NCBI GenBank assembly: GCA_014238285.1
Contig: JABABK010000003.1
Location: 1 to 64,000, forward strand
Length of the DNA stretch: 64,000 nucleotides
Origin: Hellea sp.
GTDB taxonomy: Bacteria > Pseudomonadota > Alphaproteobacteria > Caulobacterales > Maricaulaceae
Direction of reading: 5' to 3'
Positions 9,213-17,716 of the stretch are shown here, in pieces (the first letter of the stretch is position 1; the number at the start of each line of letters is the position of its first letter). Made by a program: the position numbers and the translations under genes. The notes beneath the pieces are model-generated. The model saw only the letters and a program-made list of their open reading frames with translations. It did not search any database and was not told where the DNA came from.

Positions 9213-10193
9213 ATGCGTTTGAACGAATTAAGAGATAACCCGGGTGCTACTAAATCCAAGACACGTCTTGGACGTGGTATTGGTTCCGGTAAAGGTAAAA
9301 CTGGCGGCCGTGGTGTCAAAGGTCAAAAATCTCGCTCTGGTGTAGCCATTAAAGGCTTCGAGGGCGGCCAAATGCCAATCCATATGCGCCTTCCAAAGCG
9401 TGGTTTTAATAAACCAAACCGGAAGCGTTGGGCTGAGCTTAGTATCGCCACTCTTGAGCGTGCTATTCAGGCTGGCAAACTTGACCTATCCAAGACGATC
9501 GATGCTGAAGCACTTGTCAAAGCGGGCGTCATGCGCCGTGCTCATGATGGTGTGCGTCTAATCGGCGGCGGCGAGCTGTCCAAAGCTGTCAAATTGATTG
9601 TTGGCGGTGCGACGGCTGGCGCGACTAAAATTGTTGAAGGTGCCAAGGGCTCCGTCACGATTACTGACGTTAAGCCAGTTCGTGCTAAGCTTGATGACGA
9701 TGCCAAGCCAGCTAAGAAGGCGGTAAAGAAACCTGCGGCTAAAAAAACTGCCGCTGCAAAGCCGGCTAAGGCTGCTGCGAAACCAGAAGCTGCGCCTAAA
9801 GCTGAAAAAGCGCCTGGTAAAAAGGCTCCGGTCAAGAAGGCAGAAAAAGCGTCTAGTGATTACGACAAGCACGTCCCATATTTCGAAAACATTAAAGAGA
9901 AATATGACGCGAAAGCTGATGAAGCTGTTGTCATGGCAATTACAAAATATTTGGGCGCGTCACTCAATGACCGCGATTCTAAATATGTGTCTTGTACTGA
10001 CGAAACAGAGCGTAATACCGTTCGCGACAATTTTTTGAAAAAGAAATTGGGCCTAAAAGATGATAATGAAGCGCTTGATGCCAAAGTTATGGCGGTTTGC
10101 GATGAAATGAAAGCTGCTAAGCAGCGCATGAAAGACCGTGTTAGCTTCTATTATCTACTTGCTAAGAACGAAGGAAAGCTGGGCGACCTTTAA
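9213..10193 (+). CDS. rplO: 50S ribosomal protein L15 fused to a DUF2853-like domain
   Basis: An uninterrupted 326-residue reading frame, about twice the normal L15 length. Residues 1 to about 152 are L15 ([20 protein letters not shown], then [13 protein letters not shown] and GFEGGQMP). Residues about 153-216 are a Lys/Ala/Pro-rich linker resembling a histone H1 tail. Residues about 217-326 resemble stand-alone DUF2853 proteins, with the blocks [20 protein letters not shown] and [15 protein letters not shown]2853 is small, mainly helical and of unknown function. L15 is a late 50S assembly protein. Neighbours are normal (rpmD, secY). The L15 assignment is certain; the DUF2853 call rests on my memory of the family pattern. 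Confidence 0.93.
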   Translation: MRLNELRDNPGATKSKTRLGRGIGSGKGKTGGRGVKGQKSRSGVAIKGFEGGQMPIHMRLPKRGFNKPNRKRWAELSIATLERAIQAGKLDLSKTIDAEALVKAGVMRRAHDGVRLIGGGELSKAVKLIVGGATAGATKIVEGAKGSVTITDVKPVRAKLDDDAKPAKKAVKKPAAKKTAAAKPAKAAAKPEAAPKAEKAPGKKAPVKKAEKASSDYDKHVPYFENIKEKYDAKADEAVVMAITKYLGASLNDRDSKYVSCTDETERNTVRDNFLKKKLGLKDDNEALDAKVMAVCDEMKAAKQRMKDRVSFYYLLAKNEGKLGDL

Positions 10194-10203
10194 TTCCGAA
10201 GAT

Positions 10204-10223
10204 AAGCCCCTATATAGGGGCTT
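10204..10223 (+). other. Perfect 20-base palindrome between rplO and secY
   Basis: AAGCCCC at 10204-10210 and GGGGCTT at 10217-10223 flank TATATA, so the whole 20 bases read the same on both strands. It can form a strong hairpin eleven bases after the rplO stop. Downstream sequence is AATCATTAATA, without a T-run. It could be a weak attenuator, an mRNA processing site or a protein-binding palindrome. Confidence 0.45.
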
Positions 10224-10249
10224 AATCATTAATATGGGAACATAGACTT

Positions 10250-11617
10250 ATGGCTTCAGCCTCCGAACAGCTCGCCAGAAATATGAATTGGGGGACCTTT
10301 GCTAAGGCAAAGGAGCTTCAGCAACGCCTATTGTTCACATTATTCATTCTCGTGATTTATCGATTCGGAACTTATGTTCCAATTCCCGGTGTTAATATTG
10401 CGGCCTTCCAAGAGCTCATGGGCACTGGCGGCGGCGGCGGATTTCTAGACCGCGTCAACCTATTTGCCGGCGGCGCCGTAGAACGTATGGCGATTTTCGC
10501 TCTAAACGTTATGCCGTATATTTCGGCTTCCATTATTATGACCCTGATGAAGGGATCTATTCCTTCGCTGAAGGAGCTAGATAAAGAAGGCCAGCAAGGC
10601 CGTAAGCAAATCAACCAATATACCCGTTATTTGACCGTCTTTTTGGCGGCATTTCAGGCCTATGGTATTGCGCGCTTCCTAAGTTCATCAAATGGCGTCG
10701 TCATTAATCCTGGCGCATTCTTTGAAGCCAGCACGGTTGTGACTCTCGTTGGTGGTACAATGCTGCTGATGTGGATGGGTGAGCAAGTGACAGAACGCGG
10801 TGTCGGTAACGGCGTTTCTTTGATCATTTTCGCGGGTATCGTCGCTGAACTTCCAAAAGCTATTGGTCAAATCCTGCAGCTGAATGCGAATAACTCCCTT
10901 TCTGGAACATGGGTTTTGTTTATTATCGCGCTGTTTATTTCTCTATCAATGGTCATCGTCTTTGTTGAGCGCGCGCAGCGTCGCTTACTGGTTCAATACC
11001 CCAAACGCCAAATGGCCGGCGGTAAGACCTTTGGTGGTGAAAGCTCTTTCATGCCGCTTAAGCTCAACACACCAGGTGTTATTCCGCCGATCTTTGCAAG
11101 TTCATTATTGCTCTTGCCAACGACCGCTGGTCAGATCGCATTATCAAATGCACAGCCCGGTGAATCCAATGACGTGCTGACAGGTCTTTTGGCTTTTCTT
11201 GGTTACGGATCACCTGTCTACCTGGCTCTTTATGGCCTTTTGATTATATTCTTCTGTTTCTTCTATGTGCCGTATGTTTTCAAACCTGATGACGTTGCTG
11301 AGAATCTGCAGAAAAATGGTGGCTTCTTACCGGGTATTCGCCCAGGTGCGCGTACATCCGAGTATTTATCTTATGTCTTGTCTCGGCTGACATTCATCGG
11401 CGCGCTTTATGTGGCCTTTGTTTGTGTCGTGCCGGAAATTGTTATCGCTCAAAGCGGTAGTGTTCCGCCGTCTGTCGCTATGTTAATCGGCGGTATGAGC
11501 CTATTGATTATCGTTTCCGTGACCCTTGATACCGTGTCGCAAATTCAGTCCCATCTCATCGCTCACCAATATGAGGGACTGATCAAAAAGTCCCGCATGC
11601 GTCGGCGTAAGAAATAA
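10250..11617 (+). CDS. secY: Preprotein translocase subunit SecY
   Basis: Integral inner-membrane protein of 455 residues with ten predicted membrane segments. It begins with an amphipathic N-terminus and the first segment LFTLFILVIYRFGTYVPIPG. Family hallmarks include NVMPYISASIIMTLM, GEQVTERGVGNGVSLIIF and the cytoplasmic loop FKPDDVAENLQKNGGFLPGI. It forms the protein-conducting channel with SecE and SecG. The location between rplO and adk is standard for bacteria. Confidence 0.98.
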   Translation: MASASEQLARNMNWGTFAKAKELQQRLLFTLFILVIYRFGTYVPIPGVNIAAFQELMGTGGGGGFLDRVNLFAGGAVERMAIFALNVMPYISASIIMTLMKGSIPSLKELDKEGQQGRKQINQYTRYLTVFLAAFQAYGIARFLSSSNGVVINPGAFFEASTVVTLVGGTMLLMWMGEQVTERGVGNGVSLIIFAGIVAELPKAIGQILQLNANNSLSGTWVLFIIALFISLSMVIVFVERAQRRLLVQYPKRQMAGGKTFGGESSFMPLKLNTPGVIPPIFASSLLLLPTTAGQIALSNAQPGESNDVLTGLLAFLGYGSPVYLALYGLLIIFFCFFYVPYVFKPDDVAENLQKNGGFLPGIRPGARTSEYLSYVLSRLTFIGALYVAFVCVVPEIVIAQSGSVPPSVAMLIGGMSLLIIVSVTLDTVSQIQSHLIAHQYEGLIKKSRMRRRKK

Positions 11618-11627
11618 GGGACCGGAT

Positions 11628-12248
11628 ATGAACCTCGTATTATTTGGACCACCCGCCGCTGGTAAGGGCACACAGGCTAAACGCCTTGTATCTGATCGCG
11701 GGCTTATTCAGCTCTCCACAGGTGATATGCTACGCGCCGCCAAAGCATCAGGATCTGACTTGGGCAAGAAGGTTGCTAAGATTATGGATGAGGGTCAATT
11801 GGTTTCTGATGAAGTCGTTATTGCGCTCATTGAAGATCAACTGGATAGTAACCCAGAAGCCGCCGGCTTTATTTTTGACGGTTTTCCCCGCACGGTACCA
11901 CAGGCCGAAGCTTTAGATGTAGCGCTGAATAAGCGCGGTCAAAAGGTCGATAGTGTGATCCGGCTCTGCGTTGAAGACGAATCAATTATTACGCGGATAT
12001 CTAAGCGCTTTGAAGAACAAGGGCGTTCGGATGACAATCCAGCGACCTTTAAAAAGCGCCTAGACGCCTATACTGAAAATACAGCTCCGCTGCTGCCTTT
12101 TTACTCAGCTCAGGGAAAACTGACCGAAGTTAACGGTATGGCGGATATAGAAACAGTCGCGGGCTCAATTGCGCGTGTTTTGGATAACCATGGAAACGGA
12201 AAGACCGAAAAACCTAAATCTTTTTGGGCCCGTCTCTTTGGTAAATAA
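11628..12248 (+). CDS. adk: Adenylate kinase
   Basis: Protein of 206 residues that interconverts ATP + AMP and 2 ADP. The P-loop GPPAAGKGTQ is at residues 7-16, followed by LSTGDMLRAA and DGFPRTVPQAEAL. The LID is short, as in the non-zinc short-chain type. The last ~20 residues (KTEKPKSFWARLFGK) are a basic extension past the usual end. It sits between secY and rpsM as in most alphaproteobacteria. Confidence 0.97.
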   Translation: MNLVLFGPPAAGKGTQAKRLVSDRGLIQLSTGDMLRAAKASGSDLGKKVAKIMDEGQLVSDEVVIALIEDQLDSNPEAAGFIFDGFPRTVPQAEALDVALNKRGQKVDSVIRLCVEDESIITRISKRFEEQGRSDDNPATFKKRLDAYTENTAPLLPFYSAQGKLTEVNGMADIETVAGSIARVLDNHGNGKTEKPKSFWARLFGK

Positions 12249-12394
12249 AAGAGTCTGAATCCTGTTGACTGAGCAGGGTACAGGCATTAAGGAACCGCTT
12301 TCTTGCGGATGTTGAAGACAAGCCGCCACTTTCGTGTGGCATTACTAGGTTTTGGGCTTCAATATTAAGCAAAAACGGATTTAAGGAGGCCAAT

Positions 12395-12763
12395 GTGGCA
12401 CGTATTGCGGGTGTAAACATTCCCACAAATAAGCGCGTAGTAATCGCGCTGACATATATATTCGGCATCGGCCCTGCTGGTTCGAAGGCTATTTGCGATA
12501 AAGTTGGTATCTCAGCTGAACGCCGGGTCAACGAGTTGACGGATGCAGAAATCCTTCAAGTTCGCGAAACAATCGATGCGGATTTCATGGTTGAAGGCGA
12601 CCTTCGTCGTGACCGCAGCCAAAACATCAAACGTTTGATGGATATGGGTAATTATCGTGGCCTGCGCCATCGTCGCGGCCTTCCGGTTCGTGGCCAGCGT
12701 ACGCACACAAATGCGCGTACCCGTAAAGGTCCCGCTCGCGCGATCGCTGGTAAGAAGAAGTAG
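12395..12763 (+). CDS. rpsM: 30S ribosomal protein S13
   Basis: Protein of 122 residues starting with GTG at 12395 ([18 protein letters not shown] follows). The start is fixed by AAGGAGG at 12383-12389, five bases upstream. The conserved [20 protein letters not shown] block is present. S13 contacts P-site tRNA and pairs with S19. The 146-base spacer after adk holds small hairpins, for example CCGC/GCGG near 12296-12310, and could carry a leader or internal promoter. Confidence 0.97.
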   Translation: MARIAGVNIPTNKRVVIALTYIFGIGPAGSKAICDKVGISAERRVNELTDAEILQVRETIDADFMVEGDLRRDRSQNIKRLMDMGNYRGLRHRRGLPVRGQRTHTNARTRKGPARAIAGKKK

Positions 12764-12772
12764 GAAACGACT

Positions 12773-13162
12773 ATGGCAAAAGAACCAGGCCGCGTTCGCC
12801 GCGCCGACCGTAAGAATATCACATCGGGTGTTGCCCACGTGAATTCTACATTCAACAATACTATGATTACGATCACTGATGCTCAGGGTAATACTATCTC
12901 TTGGTGTAGTGCTGGTATGATGGGCTTTAAAGGCTCTCGTAAGTCAACGCCTTACGCGGCTCAGGTCGCTGCTGAAGAAGTGGCTCGTAAAGCTCAAGAG
13001 CACGGTATGACGACACTTGAAGTCAATGTTAACGGTCCAGGTTCTGGTCGTGAAAGCGCTGTTCGTGCATTGCAAGCTGCTGGCTTTACCATCACGACAA
13101 TCCGTGACGTGACACCTATTCCGCATAATGGTTGTCGTCCACCTAAGCGCCGCCGAGTATAA
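12773..13162 (+). CDS. rpsK: 30S ribosomal protein S11
   Basis: Protein of 129 residues with the conserved [18 protein letters not shown] near the N-terminus and the end [19 protein letters not shown]11 lies in the platform near the anti-Shine-Dalgarno region. It starts nine bases after rpsM. The 99 bases to rpoA contain two hairpin-forming segments, including GCGGGC/GCCCGC around 13213-13238. Confidence 0.98.
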   Translation: MAKEPGRVRRADRKNITSGVAHVNSTFNNTMITITDAQGNTISWCSAGMMGFKGSRKSTPYAAQVAAEEVARKAQEHGMTTLEVNVNGPGSGRESAVRALQAAGFTITTIRDVTPIPHNGCRPPKRRRV

Positions 13163-13261
13163 GCAGGCGCGTTTAGATATTTCGAGGGTAACTTCGAAAA
13201 CAAAATTTTCGTGCGGGCACTCCTTGTGATGGCCCGCCATTTGACCTTAAGAGGCAACACT

Positions 13262-14278
13262 GTGATTGAAAAGAACTGGCAAGAACTTATTCGTCCGATC
13301 AACCCGGAAATCATTCCAGGCCGTGAACCGGAACGCTTTGCAACTATCACCGCTGAACCGCTAGAGCGCGGCTTTGGTATGACACTTGGTAATTCACTTC
13401 GTCGTGTCCTACTATCATCTTTGCAAGGGGCTGCTGTTAGCGCCGTTCAAATCGATGGCGTTGTTCACGAATTTACATCCATTCAGGGTGTTCGCGAAGA
13501 TGTTACCAATATCGTCCTAAACCTTAAAGATCTCGCTGTGCGTATGCACGCTGAAGGTCCTAAGCGTCTTTTGCTGAAGAAATCTGGATCTGGCCCCGTA
13601 ACTGGCGCCGATATCGAAGAAACAGCTGATGTTGAGATTTTGAACCCAGAGCACGTTATCTGTAACATGGATGAAGGCGCTGAGCTTCGTATGGAGCTAA
13701 CAGTTACGACTGGTAAGGGTTATGTACCTGCTGCGGCGTCTCGCCCAGAAGATGCGCCTATCGGCTTGATTTCAATCGATGCGCTATACTCACCGGTTAA
13801 GCGGGTTGCTTACCGCGTTGAAGATACCCGTGAAGGCCAGGTTCTTGATTATGATAAACTGATTATCGACATCGAAACAAACGGTGCTGTCACGCCAGAA
13901 GATGGGATCGCTGTTGCGGCCCGTATTCTACAAGACCAGTTCCAAGTGTTCGTCAACTTTGATGATCCAGAAGATAGTGTCCGCGAAGCTGATAAGCCTG
14001 AACTAGACTTTAACCCAGCGCTTCTGCGTAAGGTCGAAGAGCTTGAGCTGTCTGTTCGCTCTGCGAACTGTCTGAAGAACGACAATATTGTTTACATTGG
14101 TGATCTGATCCAAAAATCAGAATCGGAAATGCTACGCACGCCAAACTTTGGCCGTAAGTCTCTTAACGAGATCAAAGAAGTTTTGGCGGCTATGGGTCTG
14201 CACCTAGGTATGGACGCGCCTAACTGGCCACCAGAAAACATCGAAGAACTAGCCAAGAAATATGACGACCGTATCTAG
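13262..14278 (+). CDS. rpoA: DNA-directed RNA polymerase subunit alpha
   Basis: Start chosen at GTG 13262 (then [16 protein letters not shown]), giving 338 residues, the usual alphaproteobacterial length; AAGAGG lies upstream at a suitable distance. A longer in-frame GTG at 13211 adds 17 unconserved residues. The N-terminal dimerisation domain includes [19 protein letters not shown]. The C-terminal domain, which binds UP elements and activators, includes [19 protein letters not shown] and [15 protein letters not shown]. Confidence 0.97.
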   Translation: MIEKNWQELIRPINPEIIPGREPERFATITAEPLERGFGMTLGNSLRRVLLSSLQGAAVSAVQIDGVVHEFTSIQGVREDVTNIVLNLKDLAVRMHAEGPKRLLLKKSGSGPVTGADIEETADVEILNPEHVICNMDEGAELRMELTVTTGKGYVPAAASRPEDAPIGLISIDALYSPVKRVAYRVEDTREGQVLDYDKLIIDIETNGAVTPEDGIAVAARILQDQFQVFVNFDDPEDSVREADKPELDFNPALLRKVEELELSVRSANCLKNDNIVYIGDLIQKSESEMLRTPNFGRKSLNEIKEVLAAMGLHLGMDAPNWPPENIEELAKKYDDRI

Positions 14279-14314
14279 GTCAGTAATTAGTATTTAGAAT
14301 AAGAGGATACAGCC

Positions 14315-14734
14315 ATGCGCCATCGCATTGCCCATCGCAAATTAAATAAAACAGCGTCGCACCGTAAAGCGATGTTCGCTAATATGTCTTCCAGCCTGAT
14401 CGAGCACGAACAGATTGTCACGACTTTGCCTAAAGCTAAAGAACTTCGTCCATTTGTGGAAAAGCTTGTAACATTGGCTAAAAAGGGTGACCTTGGATCC
14501 CGCCGTATCGCGATTGCGCGCACACGCAATAAGGAAATGAGCAAGAAATTGTTTGATGTCCTTGGTCCTCGCTACGCGGATCGCCAGGGCGGATATATCC
14601 GTATCATGAAAGCCGGTTTCCGTTATGGTGATAATGCACCAATGGCAGTGATCGAATTTGTTGATCGTGACGAGTCTGCTAAAGGCGCCGCTGATCATGC
14701 CCGCACAGCGGCAATGGAAAATGAAGACGCTTAG
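14315..14734 (+). CDS. rplQ: 50S ribosomal protein L17
   Basis: Protein of 139 residues starting [20 protein letters not shown], with the family block [21 protein letters not shown]17 is near the exit tunnel. The C-terminal ~20 residues (Glu/Asp/Ala-rich) form a short extension. It is the last gene of the cluster, followed within 30 bases by a strong terminator. Confidence 0.98.
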   Translation: MRHRIAHRKLNKTASHRKAMFANMSSSLIEHEQIVTTLPKAKELRPFVEKLVTLAKKGDLGSRRIAIARTRNKEMSKKLFDVLGPRYADRQGGYIRIMKAGFRYGDNAPMAVIEFVDRDESAKGAADHARTAAMENEDA

Positions 14735-14760
14735 TCTTTGCTTTAAACTGAATTAGAAAA

Positions 14761-14797
14761 ACCCGGTTCTCCTTTGTTGGAGGGCCGGGTTTTTTAT
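14761..14797 (+). terminator. Rho-independent terminator of the ribosomal cluster
   Basis: A GC-rich inverted repeat (ACCCGGTTCTCC at 14761-14772, paired with GGAGGGCCGGGT at 14779-14790 with one mismatch region) is followed directly by six T residues. It closes the long ribosomal transcript 27 bases after the rplQ stop. Confidence 0.85.
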
Positions 14798-15101
14798 TGC
14801 CTGAGTATCGAGCGGTCATGTATTTTGGGAAATGAGTTGTTATACGGAGTCAAACTTCGCCCCAAATCTCCAACAATGTGGTTTGTCGCCAATAGCCGTA
14901 ATTCAGCTATGTTTCTGATATAGTCTAGGGACTTTGTGTTGGCGGTTGTTTCACGGGGCAATCTAGTGGCATGCACTCATTAATCTAAGCGTTTTGTACC
15001 ATATGGGATATTTTCTTTTTTGTATTCCTATGTCTTTAGTTTCCATGTCGCCAATTCGGGGAAGAATTCGCACGTTTATAAACAACCTAGGAGAATTTAC
15101 A
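14798..15101. other. Gene-free stretch after the ribosomal cluster
   Basis: About 300 bases between the rplQ terminator and the next supported start. I see no coding pattern on either strand, no tRNA-like fold and no clear promoter. The composition is unremarkable. The 3' end supplies the leader of the next gene, with AGGAG at 15089-15093. Confidence 0.5.
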
Positions 15102-15791
15102 TTGTTTGCAGCATCACGTTTTAGAAATAAATTTTTCACATCCGCAGCAGTGACCGTTTTCGGCTTAGCTTCAACGGGGATTACTGCAAATGCTGCAGAT
15201 GAATTAGCTCTCAAGTTTCCAGACGCGTCAGTCACAAGCTTTTACTCAACAGTGACGGGTACTGATGCCTATAATGTAACGCCTATTACGGATATCGCCA
15301 TTAAGTCGCTTTGTTACTATGATCGTAATGGAGATGGCATGACGCAAAATCATGAAGTTGCGCTCTACGATACAACAACGCAGAATCAAATCGTTTCGAC
15401 TATCGTCACGTCATCCAGCCCATTGGTCGATAACTTTAGATGTGAACCTATCACGCCAACCCTTCTTAACGCAGGCACTACCTATCAAGTCGGTGGATAT
15501 ACGGAATATGATGCTGCTTTAGATTGGGCTTATGCTGTGCTGAATTTAGGTGTTTCTAGTTCAATCACTTATGATGGTTATGTGAATTCCTATAACCAGA
15601 ATGGTCTACAATATGTTGTTAGAAACCCAATCAATATCTTTTTCTTTGGGCCAAATTTCCTAATTACGGATGAAATTGGTGATGGTCATACTCATGGTAA
15701 TGGCCATGGCTTTGGACACACTCATGGCAATGGTCTTGGCTTCGGTCATGTGCACGGGAATAGTAGCGGTAAAGGCAATAATGGGCGGTAA
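15102..15791 (+). CDS. Secreted His/Gly-rich protein with DUF4082-like domain
   Basis: Start chosen at TTG 15102 because AGGAG lies eight bases upstream and the product then opens with a good Sec signal peptide (RFRNKFFTSAAVTVFGLAST, cleavage near ITANAADE). It has 229 residues. The middle has the pattern IKSLCYYDRNGDGMTQNHEV and LLNAGTTYQVGGYTEYDA, which resembles the DUF4082-like beta domain of PEP-CTERM-type exported proteins. The C-terminus is a His/Gly/Asn-rich repeat tail (GHTHGNGHGFGHTHGNG) that could bind metal. No PEP-CTERM anchor is visible. Function unknown; monocistronic. Confidence 0.75.
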   Translation: MFAASRFRNKFFTSAAVTVFGLASTGITANAADELALKFPDASVTSFYSTVTGTDAYNVTPITDIAIKSLCYYDRNGDGMTQNHEVALYDTTTQNQIVSTIVTSSSPLVDNFRCEPITPTLLNAGTTYQVGGYTEYDAALDWAYAVLNLGVSSSITYDGYVNSYNQNGLQYVVRNPINIFFFGPNFLITDEIGDGHTHGNGHGFGHTHGNGLGFGHVHGNSSGKGNNGR

Positions 15792-15861
15792 CTCCTTTTA
15801 ACGAAGCCTCTGTCGTAGTATTCCTGTTCGAAATGAATTATATGAAAACAGAGGCGACAAT

Positions 15862-16161
15862 ATGATCATAGTCATTGGCAGTATAATAGCGAAGCCAGAA
15901 CACCGGGATGAAGCGCTCAGGCTTAGTTTGGAGCATGTTCAGAGATCCCGCAAAGAGCCCGGCTGTGTGGATCATAATGTGTCGGTTGATTGTGAAAATG
16001 ATATGCGCCTTGTGTTTGTTGAATATTGGGAAGATATGCCGGCCTTAATGAAGCACTTTGCTTTGGATGCCTCTCAAGAATTTGTTGCGGCGTTATCTGC
16101 CTGCGTATCCGCGAAACCAGAGATGAAAATTTTCGACGCTAAGGAACTACAGGTGAGCTAA
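15862..16161 (+). CDS. ABM-domain (putative quinol monooxygenase-like) protein
   Basis: Small protein of 99 residues with the ABM ferredoxin-like pattern: MIIVIGSIIAKPEHRDEAL, the central SRKEPGCVDHNVS and the LVFVEYWEDMPALMKHFA strand-helix. Relatives include YgiN and antibiotic-biosynthesis monooxygenases, which are usually dimers without metal cofactors. The substrate cannot be inferred. GAGG lies upstream of the ATG. Confidence 0.8.
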   Translation: MIIVIGSIIAKPEHRDEALRLSLEHVQRSRKEPGCVDHNVSVDCENDMRLVFVEYWEDMPALMKHFALDASQEFVAALSACVSAKPEMKIFDAKELQVS

Positions 16162-16212
16162 CCGCCAACTGACCATAAGATTACATCTTCGTCATACCTG
16201 CATTAATATCTT

Positions 16213-16258
16213 TACCCCCTGGGGGTATCGTGCTGTATATACCCCAACAGGGTATATA
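16213..16258 (+). promoter_or_regulatory. Two CsoR-type operators over the csoR promoter
   Basis: Site 1 (16213-16227) is a perfect palindrome, TACCCCC-T-GGGGGTA. Site 2 (16236-16258) has perfect 9-base arms TATATACCC and GGGTATATA around CAACA and ends three bases before the csoR ATG. The G/C-tract flanked by TA matches known CsoR/RcnR-family operators. A likely promoter is TTTACC (16211) with TATATA (16236), so repressor binding would cover it. Confidence 0.8.
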
Positions 16259-16261
16259 ATT

Positions 16262-16537
16262 ATGCGTGAAGACACACAGACATCGACGAAGAAACGGCTC
16301 GCCCGTATTGAGGGCCAGGTTCGCGGTGTGGCCAAAATGGTTGAGGACGATCGATATTGCATCGACATCGTTCGCCAGGTTCAAGCGATCAAAGCGGCGC
16401 TCTCAAGCCTTGAGCGTATTGTGCTGGATGATCATCTGGAAACCTGTGTGGAAACCGCGCTTAAGTCAGATGACATGAACCAAAGACGGGCGAAAGTTGC
16501 AGAACTTGTCGCCATTTTGGACGGCCGTAAAAAATGA
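16262..16537 (+). CDS. csoR: CsoR-family copper-sensing transcriptional repressor
   Basis: All-helical repressor of 91 residues. Cys33, His58 and Cys62 reproduce the Cys-His-Cys spacing of CsoR (C36-H61-C65 in the founding protein), which binds Cu(I); RcnR-type nickel sensors have His in the last position and FrmR-type aldehyde sensors lack this set. The N-terminal helix RLARIEGQVRGVAKMVEDDR is the family signature. It overlaps the next gene by four bases and is preceded by two palindromic operators, so it probably autoregulates the four-gene operon. Confidence 0.9.
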   Translation: MREDTQTSTKKRLARIEGQVRGVAKMVEDDRYCIDIVRQVQAIKAALSSLERIVLDDHLETCVETALKSDDMNQRRAKVAELVAILDGRKK

Positions 16538-17172
16538 TAAAGTTGCGCCTAGCCGCTCTTCTGCTGACGTTAGCCGCGGGAACCAGTGTGAGCGAAGCGC
16601 GCCCGGTGTCCTATCCGGATGGCTGGACCGTGATGCAGCGTAATAATGGCGACCGTTCTGCTTTGCATATACATTATTCACCCACGGCCCGCGATTCTAT
16701 CGGTCTTTATACGGAGCGCAACTGGACTGATGATATTCAGTTTACAGGCCTGCAATATAACCGACTGGTCAAACGTTGGAACGGCAAGGGCAGCCAAGCT
16801 AATCTCTATGGTAAAGTCGCCGTCGGCCAAGCTGATCCATTTGGTGATAAAGATCCTGAATTGTCTGGTTTTGCCAGTATCGCGGCGGATTGGGAAACCC
16901 GGCGCTGGTTTACATCCTATGAGCTGCGCGCGAGTGACTTTGCGGGTAATGAAAGCCTCTCGCATAGCGCGCGGGTCGGCGTTGCGCCTTATATAGGCGA
17001 TTACGGTGATCTTCACACATGGTTCATGCTCCAAGTGGATAATAGCCCTGAAGCTGATGAGCCCCGTACGATTACGCCACTCGTAAGATTTTTTAAAGGC
17101 GTTCAAATGGTCGAACTCGGTTACACGATTGAGTCCGAAGAATTCCTCCTCAACTGGATTGTCCGGTTCTAA
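16534..17172 (+). CDS. Exported protein of a metal operon, function unknown
   Basis: Protein of 212 residues with a signal peptide (LRLAALLLTLAAGTSVSEAR). The mature part alternates aromatic and polar residues, as in a small beta-barrel or beta-rich envelope protein, and ends in WIVRF with a terminal Phe as outer-membrane beta-barrels do. I have seen similar proteins beside copper/heavy-metal genes but know no defined role. Four-base overlap with csoR indicates coupled translation. Confidence 0.7.
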   Translation: MIKLRLAALLLTLAAGTSVSEARPVSYPDGWTVMQRNNGDRSALHIHYSPTARDSIGLYTERNWTDDIQFTGLQYNRLVKRWNGKGSQANLYGKVAVGQADPFGDKDPELSGFASIAADWETRRWFTSYELRASDFAGNESLSHSARVGVAPYIGDYGDLHTWFMLQVDNSPEADEPRTITPLVRFFKGVQMVELGYTIESEEFLLNWIVRF

Positions 17173-17191
17173 TGACTAAAAAGGAAATAAT

Positions 17192-17716
17192 ATGTCCCTG
17201 ATGAAATTTACTGGCGCTTTGGTCGCTCTGACATTCATAGCTACGCCCGTTTCGGCGCATGAGCCTGATGATTTCATGGACCAATCCCAAATGAAACAAA
17301 CGGTTTCAAATCATGGCAAGATGGAACATTCTGATATGAACTCTGGCGCTATGGATCACTCTAACATGGATAAAATGGACCATGGCGATATGGATCACGC
17401 AACCATGGACCATTCGGCCATGGATCATTCTAATCATGATATGTCTGCCGTGCCGGAGAAAGCGGCACCTGTGCCTATTGGAGCCTCAACCATAACCGCC
17501 AAAGTGAACGGCTTGGTCTGTGACTTCTGTGCTCAGGCCCTACGCAAAGTCTTTAAAAAGGAAGATGCTGTCGATGATATCACTGTCGACCTTAACTCTG
17601 GTGAAGTCGTGGTCGCCTTAAAAGCCGGCGCAGCCCTTGACGATGATAGGGTTAAAAAACTAATCCGTAAATCTGGCTATTCTTTAGTCTCGATTGAGAG
17701 AAACGCAGGGGAATGA
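17192..17716 (+). CDS. Periplasmic His/Met-rich protein with HMA domain
   Basis: Protein of 174 residues. A signal peptide (FTGALVALTFIATPVSA) is followed by a low-complexity stretch of Met, Asp and His (units like MDHGDMDHATMDHSAMDHSN, residues about 40-85), typical of periplasmic copper-binding segments. The C-terminal half is a heavy-metal-associated ferredoxin fold with the CxxC metal site in VNGLVCDFCAQALRKVFKK. It resembles MerP/CopZ-type carriers. It follows the envelope protein by 19 bases and overlaps the membrane protein by four. Confidence 0.85.
   Translation: MSLMKFTGALVALTFIATPVSAHEPDDFMDQSQMKQTVSNHGKMEHSDMNSGAMDHSNMDKMDHGDMDHATMDHSAMDHSNHDMSAVPEKAAPVPIGASTITAKVNGLVCDFCAQALRKVFKKEDAVDDITVDLNSGEVVVALKAGAALDDDRVKKLIRKSGYSLVSIERNAGE

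Noticed and set aside
14963..15235. 90-codon minus-strand frame over the start of the His/Gly-rich protein
   Set aside because: Antisense to the signal peptide of a better supported gene with AGGAG and TTG start.
16678..17106. 142-codon open frame on - opposite the metal-operon exported protein
   Set aside because: The + strand gene has a signal peptide and coupled starts on both sides; the antisense frame has no start signal or family.
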